From: Acidimicrobiaceae bacterium
GTDB taxonomy: Bacteria > Actinomycetota > Acidimicrobiia > Acidimicrobiales > Bog-793
DNA length: 8,625 nucleotides
Assembly (NCBI GenBank): GCA_025463965.1
Contig: JAODBN010000290.1
Coordinates: 1-8,625 of the forward strand
Direction: 5' to 3'
The translations under genes and the position numbers were made by a program. The notes below the pieces were generated by a model that worked only from the letters and a program-made list of their open reading frames with translations, made no database searches and was not told the DNA's origin. Positions 1 to 6,312 of the stretch are shown here, one piece after another (position 1 is the stretch's first letter; each line of letters begins with the position of its first letter).

Positions 1-2550
1 GCCGAGTTGGGAGCGCACGACGAGCTCGAGTGCTTGGCGCAGGAGCTCGTCGTCGTCATCTTCCGACGCGCCGGAGGCGGCCGCCCCCTCGCGCTCTTCG
101 CCGACCACGCCCTCGAGGTACGCGGGAGCGCTCTGGCGGCGCCACTGGCCCACCGCGGTGCGAACCTCCTCCTCGCTTACCCAGGGGCCCTGGATCCGCC
201 GCGGGATGGAGGAGGACGCGGTGAGCAGCAGGAGATCGCCCCGTCCCACCAGGCGTTCGGCACCGGGCTGGTCGAGGATGACCCGCGAGTCCGCCAGCGA
301 CGACACGGAGAAGGCCAGCCGAGAGGGGACGTTCGCCTTGATCACGCCGGTGATCACGTCCACCGATGGCCGCTGCGTGGCGATGACCAGGTGGATCCCG
401 ACGGCGCGTGCCATCTGGGCGATCCGGCAAATGGACTCCTCGACGTCACGTGCCGCCACCATCATCAAGTCGTTGAGCTCGTCGACGACGATCAAGATGA
501 AGGGAAGCCGCTGGTAGCGGGAGTTGGCGACCTGCTGAGCCGGCGGGTCGGGCTGCGCCGTCGTGCTGTCTGCGTCGCTCGGCTCGCCGTCGCCGTCGCC
601 GTCGCCGTCGTCCGACAGGCCCCCCGGGATGATGGGGCCCTCGTCGAAGGGACCCTCTGCGAAGTCACCCCGGTCGTACGCCGCGTTGTAGCCGGTGATG
701 TCTCGCATGCCGACCTCGGCGAGAAGGTCGTAGCGCCGCTCCATCTCGGTGACCGCCCAGGAGAGCGCGTTGGCGGCCCGCTTGGGATTCACCACGACCT
801 GGGTGAGCAGGTGGGGCAGGCCGTTGTACTGGCCGAGCTCGACGCGCTTTGGGTCGATGAGGATGAGGCGCACCTGCTCAGGGGTCGCCCTCATCAAGAT
901 GGAGGTGATCACCGAGTTGATGCAGGACGACTTGCCGGCGCCAGTCGCCCCGGCGATGAGCAGGTGTGGCATCTCGGCCAGGTTGGCCATCACCGCTCGC
1001 CCGGCGATGTCCCTGCCGAGGGCGACCTCGAGGGGATGACTGGCCCGCCGGGCCTCGGGGGAGCTCAGCACGTCTCCCAGCGTCACCAGCTGACGGTCCT
1101 GGTTCGGCACCTCGACCCCGATGGCCGAGCGCCCGGGGATGGGCGCGAGGATCCGGACGTCCGGGGAGGCCATCGCGTAGGCGATGTCCTTGGCGAGGCT
1201 GGTCACCCGGGCCACCTTGACCCCGGCGCCGAGCTCGAGCTCGAAGCGGGTCACCGTGGGCCCGACCGTGAAGTCCACGAGGTGGGTCTCCACCCCGTGC
1301 GCGAGCAGGGCGCGCTCGAGGGCCTTGCCGCGCTCCTGGACCGCGCGACGGTCGAGGCCCTGCTCCTTGCTGCGGGCGAGCAGCTTGACCGAGGGGAGCT
1401 TCCACTGGCTCGGGGGCGGGACCAGGCCAAGGCCGAGCTGTTCGGGCGGTCCGGCCTCATCTTTCGGGTCGCCCCGCTCCGCGCCCGACCCAGGCAGCAC
1501 CGGTTCGGAGGCGCCGCTCGAGGGGTCGGCCTGGGCCGCGCCCGCCGGGGCAAGCTCGAGAGCCCCGGAAGTCGGGGCCTCGTCCGGATCGACCTCGTCG
1601 ACCAGCAGGGAAAGCTCGTCCTCGCTCGCCGGTGGGACTAGCGGCGCCTCGCTCTCCTCCTCGAGCGAAAGCTCGTGGCCCGCCGACTGGCTCGGAGCAC
1701 TGCTCGTCGGGCCATAGAGAGGCCAGTCGATCACCTGGACCGGCATCGTCAGCCGCTCGAGGATGGCGGCGGCTTCCTCCTCGGTGGGCTCCCTCTTGGC
1801 GAGCGAGCCGGCCAGCGCGCCACTGGCGGTGCGAGCCGCCCTACCGGTTCCGAGCAGCAGCGAGCGGACAGGGATCCCGGAGAGGCCGGCCGCAGCGGGA
1901 AGGGAAAGCGCCCCGAACACCACCGCGGCTCCGGCTGTGCCGAGGAACGAGTGCAGCGCCCCGCCGATGGCTGCGCCGAGGAGCCCACCGGCGCCACCGA
2001 GCGGGCCGCTGGGCGCGCTCCAGTGGGGCAACCCACCGGCGAGGTCCGCCAGACCCGAGGCGGCGGCGGCGAGGACGGCGAGCGCGACGATGAGGCCGAC
2101 CACTCCGCGCCGTGCCCGGCCCCGAAGCAAGGTCAGCCCGGCGAGCAGCGCGGCAATCGGTAGGACGTCCAGGCCCCACCCGAGGCCGAGCGAGCCCAGC
2201 CGTCGAAGCTCGGCGCCGGCCCACCCGAGAAGGTTCGCGTAGAGCCCGAGCACCAACAGCACCCCGACGACCAGGAGGCTCCATGCCCAGACCTCATCGG
2301 GCTGGCGAGCGATGGCGGCGGCGATCCGCCCCAGCACCGGCTCCGGCCTCGACCTGGTCCGATGTGCTGGTGGGCGGCGCGCGCCGGCGGCTTTGGACCG
2401 AGCAGGTCCACTTGCGGGCCGCCCGCTCGTTCTGCTGCTCGGCCGCGTCCCCGAGCCGGAGCGGGCGCTCGGCGACCGCGCTCCTCCCGCCGGGCGACCG
2501 GCCGCGCTGCGCCCCCGGTTGGTGGGCTTCGATGTCGAAACTTTGGCCAC
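1..2550 (-). CDS. ftsK: DNA translocase FtsK/SpoIIIE, C-terminus cut by window edge
   Basis: Septum-anchored hexameric ATPase that pumps chromosomal DNA during division. Reading the minus strand in the frame of codon 1-3 gives 850 residues with no stop. Residues 1-85 are basic and Ala/Gly/Pro-rich. Four hydrophobic segments lie at about 88-110, 122-142, 151-170 and 191-222, followed by an acidic, Pro-rich linker to about 400. The motor follows: an alpha-domain stretch containing VDFTVGPTVTRFELELG, Walker A GATGAGKSS (K540), LILIDPKRVEL, and Walker B FILIVVDE (D690, E691), then IATQRPSVDVITG. The window ends at the start of the gamma winged-helix domain (DELLRQALELVVRSQLG), so roughly 60 or more residues should lie outside. 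An acidic insert at about 623-681 holds a Gly-Asp repeat, and the post-Walker B motif reads DELNDLM where DELADLM is usual. The start is uncertain: GTG at 2550 has no clear Shine-Dalgarno, and the frame stays open upstream with a TTG at 2634. The family assignment is very secure. Confidence 0.96.
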   Translation of the reverse strand, partial: MAKVSTSKPTNRGRSAAGRPAGGARSPSARSGSGTRPSSRTSGRPASGPARSKAAGARRPPAHRTRSRPEPVLGRIAAAIARQPDEVWAWSLLVVGVLLVLGLYANLLGWAGAELRRLGSLGLGWGLDVLPIAALLAGLTLLRGRARRGVVGLIVALAVLAAAASGLADLAGGLPHWSAPSGPLGGAGGLLGAAIGGALHSFLGTAGAAVVFGALSLPAAAGLSGIPVRSLLLGTGRAARTASGALAGSLAKREPTEEEAAAILERLTMPVQVIDWPLYGPTSSAPSQSAGHELSLEEESEAPLVPPASEDELSLLVDEVDPDEAPTSGALELAPAGAAQADPSSGASEPVLPGSGAERGDPKDEAGPPEQLGLGLVPPPSQWKLPSVKLLARSKEQGLDRRAVQERGKALERALLAHGVETHLVDFTVGPTVTRFELELGAGVKVARVTSLAKDIAYAMASPDVRILAPIPGRSAIGVEVPNQDRQLVTLGDVLSSPEARRASHPLEVALGRDIAGRAVMANLAEMPHLLIAGATGAGKSSCINSVITSILMRATPEQVRLILIDPKRVELGQYNGLPHLLTQVVVNPKRAANALSWAVTEMERRYDLLAEVGMRDITGYNAAYDRGDFAEGPFDEGPIIPGGLSDDGDGDGDGEPSDADSTTAQPDPPAQQVANSRYQRLPFILIVVDELNDLMMVAARDVEESICRIAQMARAVGIHLVIATQRPSVDVITGVIKANVPSRLAFSVSSLADSRVILDQPGAERLVGRGDLLLLTASSSIPRRIQGPWVSEEEVRTAVGQWRRQSAPAYLEGVVGEEREGAAASGASEDDDDELLRQALELVVRSQLG
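586..609. repeat. Four copies of the hexamer GCCGTC inside ftsK
   Basis: Four uninterrupted copies of gccgtc, read on the minus strand as alternating Asp and Gly codons (about residues 645-656 of FtsK). The tract is in frame, so gain or loss of a unit would change the protein by one Asp-Gly pair without a frameshift. It sits in a low-complexity acidic loop of the motor domain. Confidence 0.9.
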
Positions 2551-2560
2551 TTCAGCAACA

Positions 2561-2566
2561 AGGCTA
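2561..2566 (-). promoter_or_regulatory. Possible -10 box (TAGCCT) for ftsK
   Basis: On the minus strand TAGCCT fits the actinobacterial TANNNT -10 pattern and ends 10 nt before the GTG start at 2550. No Shine-Dalgarno sequence lies between them. This would suit a nearly leaderless ftsK transcript separate from rnj. No convincing -35 hexamer was found, and TANNNT alone is a weak signal. Confidence 0.25.
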
Positions 2567-2577
2567 ACTGGTCTGGC

Positions 2578-2591
2578 CCGCTCGAGAGCGG
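2578..2591. repeat. 14-bp palindrome upstream of ftsK
   Basis: CCGCTC and GAGCGG form perfect 6-bp arms around a 2-bp centre, in the rnj-ftsK gap and upstream of the possible -10 box. It could be an operator, but short GC-rich palindromes arise by chance in such DNA. The rest of the gap (2551-2735) shows no gene and no clear terminator. Confidence 0.25.
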
Positions 2592-2723
2592 AATCGGGCG
2601 CAGGGGCGCGCGACTCGGCCAGCCGAAATCCCAACAGCGAGCCGACGGGGTACCGGGAGCGGGCCGCGCAAGGCGAGAACCCTCCGTCCGCGTGCTGGGC
2701 GGGCGTGGGTCGGGCTTTACCAC

Positions 2724-2745
2724 GGAGGCTGGAGCTCAGGCCTCC
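2724..2745 (-). terminator. Weak hairpin over the rnj stop codon
   Basis: On the minus strand GGAGGC and GCCTCC form a 6-bp stem around a 10-nt loop that contains the rnj TGA. No run of U follows. It may slow ribosomes or RNA polymerase at the gene end, or protect the 3' end, but it is not a typical intrinsic terminator. Confidence 0.2.
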
Positions 2746-4394
2746 ATGACGACGGGAACGATCATCGGTCGGCGACGCGTCCGGTCGTTGACGAGGCGGC
2801 CGGTCGTTCGCCGGACGGCGCGGCGTAGCGCGTCGGCGTCGAAGGTGCCCCCACCGACAACCTCTGCCACCGCCTTTAGGACCGCGGTGCGGGCATCCTC
2901 GATCAGTTCTTCGGCCTCAGGGGCGTGCACCCAGCCACGGGTGATGATCTCTGGCCCGGTGATCACCTCACCCGAGCGGGCGTCGACGGCCAGCACCACC
3001 ACCACGACGCCCTCTTCGGCAAGGACGCGCCGGTCCCGCAGCACCGCGGTGCCCACACCACCGATCGTGCCGTCCACGTAGCAGTAGCCGGCCGGGACCT
3101 CGCCGTCGAAGTCGATCCCCTCGTCGGTGAGCACCACGGCGTCGCCGTCCTCGCACAGCAGCACCTGGTGCTCGTCCGCGCCCATCTCGATCGCCAGGCG
3201 GGCGTGACGAAGCAGGTGACGGTACTCGCCGTGCACCGGGACGAACGAGCGCGGGCGCGCCACCGCATGCAGGGTGGCGAGCTCTCCTTGCTTCGCGTGT
3301 CCGGACTCGTGCACGTGGGCGTTGCCGGAGTGGATGACCTCAGCTCCGCGCCGGGCGAGGCCGTCCATGACCTTGCCCACCGCCCACTCGTTGCCCGGGA
3401 TTGCGTGGCTCGAAAGGACGACCACGTCGCCCTCCTCGATCGTGAGGCGGCGGTTCTCCCCCGACGCCAGCAGCGACAGGGCAGACATCGGCTCGCCCTG
3501 GGAGCCGGTGGAGAGCACACAGACGTCCCCGGCGGGCAGCCCGTCCACCTGCTCGATCTCGACGATGGACTCCTCGGGGATCCGCAGCAGTCCGAGCTCC
3601 CTCGCGAGCGCGACATTGCGCAACATCGAGCGCCCGAGCAACGCGACCCGCCGGCCATGGGCGATCGCCGCGTCGGCCACCTGCTGGATCCGGTGGATGT
3701 GGCTGGCAAAGCACGCCACCACGATCCGGCGACCGGGGTGTTCGGCGAAGACGAGACGGAACGTCTCTCCGACGGTGCGCTCAGATCGGGTGTAGCCCGG
3801 CTCCTCGGCGTTGGTGGAGTCGGCCAGCAGCAGGCGGACGCCCTCGCCCGCGGCGATCTGCCCGATCCGGGCGAGGTCGGTGCGCCGACCGTCGACGGGG
3901 GTCATGTCGAGCTTGAAGTCACCCGAGTGCAGGATCACGCCCTGGGGGGTGTGGAACGCGGTGGCAAAGCCGTGTGGCACCGAGTGAGTGACGGGAATGA
4001 ACTCGACGTCGAAGGGGCCAATCCGGCGGCGCTCGCCGTCGGTGACGGCGATCATCTCCACCCCGGACAGTCCCGCTTCTTCGACTCTCGAGCGTGCCAG
4101 GCCCAAGGTGAGGGCCGAGGAGAAGACCGGCGCCTCGATCTCGCGCAGCAGGAAGCCGAGTCCCCCCGTGTGGTCCTCATGCCCGTGGGTGAGCACGATG
4201 CCCTCGATGCGCTGAGCGTTCTCGCGTAGGTAGGAGAAGTCCGGCAGCACGAGGTCGACCCCGGGCATCTCGGGGTCGGGGAACATCACGCCGCAGTCGA
4301 GGACGATCATCCGACCCTCTTGCTCGATCACCGCGCAGTTCCGTCCGATCTCGCCGAGTCCGCCCAAAAAGACGACTCGGACCGGCTCAGGCAC
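2736..4394 (-). CDS. rnj: Ribonuclease J (metallo-beta-lactamase/beta-CASP RNase)
   Basis: Cytoplasmic zinc-dependent RNase with 5'-3' exonuclease and endonuclease activity, acting in mRNA decay and rRNA maturation. The 552-residue length is normal for the family. Visible motifs in order: FLGGLGEIGRN near the start, the metal site LTHGHEDHTGG (H70, H72, D74, H75), VTHSVPHG, HSGDFKLD, the beta-CASP segment STGSQGEPMSALS, LSSHAIPGNE, and GNAHVHESGHA followed by FVPVHGEYRHL. A C-terminal domain completes it. The start is placed at GTG 4394 because the conserved fold begins just after it and AGGA lies 5 nt upstream; an in-frame ATG at 4466 would add 24 residues encoded inside dapA with no family counterpart. 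The start overlaps the dapA stop by 8 nt, so translational coupling with dapA is likely. In Streptomyces and Mycobacterium the RNase J gene also sits next to dapA. Confidence 0.96.
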   Translation of the reverse strand: MPEPVRVVFLGGLGEIGRNCAVIEQEGRMIVLDCGVMFPDPEMPGVDLVLPDFSYLRENAQRIEGIVLTHGHEDHTGGLGFLLREIEAPVFSSALTLGLARSRVEEAGLSGVEMIAVTDGERRRIGPFDVEFIPVTHSVPHGFATAFHTPQGVILHSGDFKLDMTPVDGRRTDLARIGQIAAGEGVRLLLADSTNAEEPGYTRSERTVGETFRLVFAEHPGRRIVVACFASHIHRIQQVADAAIAHGRRVALLGRSMLRNVALARELGLLRIPEESIVEIEQVDGLPAGDVCVLSTGSQGEPMSALSLLASGENRRLTIEEGDVVVLSSHAIPGNEWAVGKVMDGLARRGAEVIHSGNAHVHESGHAKQGELATLHAVARPRSFVPVHGEYRHLLRHARLAIEMGADEHQVLLCEDGDAVVLTDEGIDFDGEVPAGYCYVDGTIGGVGTAVLRDRRVLAEEGVVVVVLAVDARSGEVITGPEIITRGWVHAPEAEELIEDARTAVLKAVAEVVGGGTFDADALRRAVRRTTGRLVNDRTRRRPMIVPVVMEA

Positions 4395-5331
4395 GTGGGT
4401 CCTGTACGTCTCGCTCGCCCTGGGCGTCACGCCAGGCCTCAAGCTCTGCCAGCACGGCCTTCGCACGCTGTTCGAGGCCTTCGGGCGCCCGACCGAGCGG
4501 CAAGCGGCACTGGCCCGCCGGAAGGCCCATCACCCGGAGCATCGCCTTGGTCGGCAGCGGGTTCGGCGCCTCGTCCCCGGTCTCGAAGGCAAAGCTCTCC
4601 TGGAGGACGCGTTGGACCTCGAGTGCCCGCGCGAGGTCGCCCGAGAAGAAGGCGCTCAGCATGGCGGAGAGCTCGGGAGCCGCCCAGTGGCTGGCCACCC
4701 CGATCAGCCCTCCCGCGCCGACCGCGCACAGGGCGAGGGTCAGCGCGTCGTCCCCCGAGTAGCAGTCGAACCCTGAGGGCGCCTCGGCGAGCAGCCGGGC
4801 GGTCGCGGCCGCATCGCCGGCCGCGTCCTTCAGGCCGAGCACGTTGGGCACCTCGCGGGCGAGCTGCAAGATCGTGGAGCTCGCCACCTTGCGGCCCGTG
4901 CGCACCGGGATGTCGTAGAGCACCACCGGTAGTGGCGTGGCGCCCGCCACGGCCGAGAAGTGAGCGAGAAGCCCGGCCTGATGAGGGCGGTTGTAGTACG
5001 GGGTGACCGCCAGGATGCCGGCGACGCCCGTGCGCGAAGCCGCGGCGGTCAGCTCCACCGAGTGCGCCGTGTCGTTGGAGGTGGAGCCTGCGAGCACAGG
5101 GACGGTCACCGCAGAGGCCACCGTGCGCCACAGCTCGAGCCGCTCGCCGTCGTTGAGGGTGGGCGCTTCCCCGGTCGACCCGGTCACCACAAGACCCTCG
5201 TTTCCCGCCTCGACGAGGGCTCGAGCGAGGCGGGCCGCCCCGTCCAGGTCGATCACTCCGCCCTCGTCGAAGGGCGTTGCCATCGCCGTCAGGAGCCGGC
5301 CGAAGCGAGGCGCCGCCGTTCTGGTTTCCAC
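4387..5331 (-). CDS. dapA: 4-hydroxy-tetrahydrodipicolinate synthase
   Basis: Condenses pyruvate with aspartate semialdehyde, the first committed step of the diaminopimelate/lysine pathway in the cytoplasm. The 314 residues form one (beta/alpha)8 domain of slightly over usual length. The substrate loop is GSTGEAPTLN (51-60), followed by PYYNRP (111-116, tyrosine pair), YDIPVRTG (139-146, active-site Tyr139 and Arg144), and GLKDA with the Schiff-base lysine at K168. Ser52 takes the place of the first Thr of the usual GTTGE (E. coli Thr44), while Thr53 is kept. The GTG start at 5331 has no Shine-Dalgarno, but TAGCCT lies exactly 6 nt upstream, suggesting a leaderless mRNA. The gene overlaps rnj by 8 nt at its end. 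The NAL/KDPG-aldolase superfamily has look-alikes, but these motifs and the nearby dapB make DapA the best call. Confidence 0.95.
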   Translation of the reverse strand: METRTAAPRFGRLLTAMATPFDEGGVIDLDGAARLARALVEAGNEGLVVTGSTGEAPTLNDGERLELWRTVASAVTVPVLAGSTSNDTAHSVELTAAASRTGVAGILAVTPYYNRPHQAGLLAHFSAVAGATPLPVVLYDIPVRTGRKVASSTILQLAREVPNVLGLKDAAGDAAATARLLAEAPSGFDCYSGDDALTLALCAVGAGGLIGVASHWAAPELSAMLSAFFSGDLARALEVQRVLQESFAFETGDEAPNPLPTKAMLRVMGLPAGQCRLPLGRAPEGLEQRAKAVLAELEAWRDAQGERDVQDPRA

Positions 5332-5337
5332 ACGCCG

Positions 5338-5343
5338 AGGCTA
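5338..5343 (-). promoter_or_regulatory. Candidate -10 box of a leaderless dapA promoter
   Basis: On the minus strand TAGCCT (TANNNT) is followed by exactly 6 nt and then the dapA GTG. Transcription would thus begin at the first base of the start codon, the spacing expected for leaderless actinobacterial genes. There is no Shine-Dalgarno sequence. The -35 region (about 5361-5366) reads TCGGGA and does not resemble TTGACA. It lies in the 144-bp divergent gap shared with the ferritin-like pair, on whose side I see no clear promoter. Confidence 0.45.
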
Positions 5344-5475
5344 CCAGCGGCTCCCCAACGTCCCGAGAACCTCATCCGCCGACGTCTGCGGTCCCGAAGC
5401 GTTTGCGTGACTCGCCCCCACAGCTGCGCTGCCGACCGGCGCGCAACCCGGCCCCCGACGACAGGAATCCACGAC

Positions 5476-6312
5476 ATGGACTACGACCAGCAGGGCCTCG
5501 GGGAACTTCTCGAGGAATCACAGGATCTGCATGCCGACGCCATGCGGTCCCAGCCAGAGCTCCTCGCCGAGGCGACCGAGCTTGGCCAGCAGCCGAACCG
5601 GGAAGGCACCGACCGAGACGAGGCGACGACCTTCGCCGAGCGGCGGCGCTCCCTCGCCGCGCCGGTCATGGCCGGTACCGGGCTCGGGCTCGGCCTCGCG
5701 ATCGCCGGGCTCGCCGCAGGGGCCGCCTCGGCGGCGAGCGCCACCGACGTGCAGATCCTCCAGACCCAGCAGTCGCTCGAAAACCTGGCGATCGCCACCT
5801 ATGGGGTCGCCCTGACGCTGCCATTCATCGGCGGACACTCCGCCAACCCGGTGGTGAAGGCGTTCGTGATGAAGACCCGGTCCCAGCACCAGGACCACGA
5901 CAACGCCTTCGGCTCGCTCATCAAGAGCCTCGGGGGCAAGCCGCAGAACAGCCCGGACCCCGTCCTGTTGAAGGTGGTGAACAAGGCCAAGCCCGGTCTG
6001 AAGAGCGCGGCCGCGGTCGTTGCGCTCGCCCTCGAGCTCGAAGACGGCGCGGCGGCCACCTACGTGCGGGACGCCGCGATCTTGAAGAGCGTTACCGCCA
6101 AGAAGCTCACCGCCAGCATCATGGGCGTCGAGGCCCAGCACGCAGCGGTGCTGCGCGCCGTGCAGGCGCTGCTGGCCGGTGGCGCCGCCGGAGACATCGC
6201 CCTTCCCCCGCCGGTGGCCGCGCTGCCGGCGGCCGCCGGCAAGGTCGGCTTCCCCAACCCCTTCTTCCCCACGGCCGCGGCCCGGCCACTCACCGAAGGA
6301 TCGGTGCGCTGA
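5476..6312 (+). CDS. Exported ferritin-like domain protein, copy 1
   Basis: 278 residues. A hydrophilic N-terminal stretch (1-55) is followed by ERRRSL (R56-R58) and a hydrophobic segment (about 60-86) ending in AGAASAASA. This looks like a Tat-type signal or anchor, although RRSLA is a poor match to RRxFL. The mature part is a four-helix ferritin-like domain: SLENLAIATYG (E102), SQHQDH (H138, H141), LELEDGAAATY (E189) and VEAQH (E219, H222), which suit a metal centre. The tail is Ala/Pro-rich and ends PLTEGSVR. The ATG at 5476 has AGGA 9 nt upstream; the frame is open further up across antisense dapA, but those residues are random-looking. It is translationally coupled to copy 2 (TGATG). The family matches Ferritin_2-like proteins of actinobacteria. 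Substrate and function are unknown; iron binding or oxidation is an inference. Confidence 0.85.
   Translation: MDYDQQGLGELLEESQDLHADAMRSQPELLAEATELGQQPNREGTDRDEATTFAERRRSLAAPVMAGTGLGLGLAIAGLAAGAASAASATDVQILQTQQSLENLAIATYGVALTLPFIGGHSANPVVKAFVMKTRSQHQDHDNAFGSLIKSLGGKPQNSPDPVLLKVVNKAKPGLKSAAAVVALALELEDGAAATYVRDAAILKSVTAKKLTASIMGVEAQHAAVLRAVQALLAGGAAGDIALPPPVAALPAAAGKVGFPNPFFPTAAARPLTEGSVR

Noticed and set aside
781..830. GGGGCAGG as a KOPS-like FtsK loading site
   Set aside because: It does not match GGGNAGGG fully, lies inside ftsK coding sequence and is expected by chance in such GC-rich DNA.
7..1641. Long plus-strand open frame (544 codons) opposite ftsK
   Set aside because: It is the antisense shadow of ftsK in high-GC DNA; its product is rich in Arg, Gly and His with no motif, while the opposite strand encodes a complete FtsK motor.
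2133..2723. Minus-strand 196-codon frame over the start of ftsK as a separate gene
   Set aside because: It overlaps the ftsK transmembrane region in another frame and its product is Arg/Pro/Ser-rich shadow sequence; the ftsK frame shows real membrane helices there.
2925..4229. Plus-strand open frame (434 codons) opposite rnj
   Set aside because: Antisense shadow of RNase J; the opposite strand shows every RNase J motif, and this product is low-complexity His/Asp/Arg-rich.
4395..4466. ATG start at 4466 for RNase J
   Set aside because: It adds 24 residues read from inside dapA with no family counterpart; GTG 4394 gives the normal 552-residue length and a plausible AGGA upstream.
4960..5475. 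Upstream in-frame extension of ferritin-like copy 1 across dapA antisense
   Set aside because: It runs opposite the start of dapA and has Arg-rich random composition; the ATG at 5476 has a Shine-Dalgarno-like AGGA and gives a sensible N-terminus.
5277..6311. Upstream in-frame extension of ferritin-like copy 2 across copy 1
   Set aside because: The frame is open but Arg/Pro-rich and out of frame with the real copy 1 gene. The TGATG junction and family similarity place the start at 6312.
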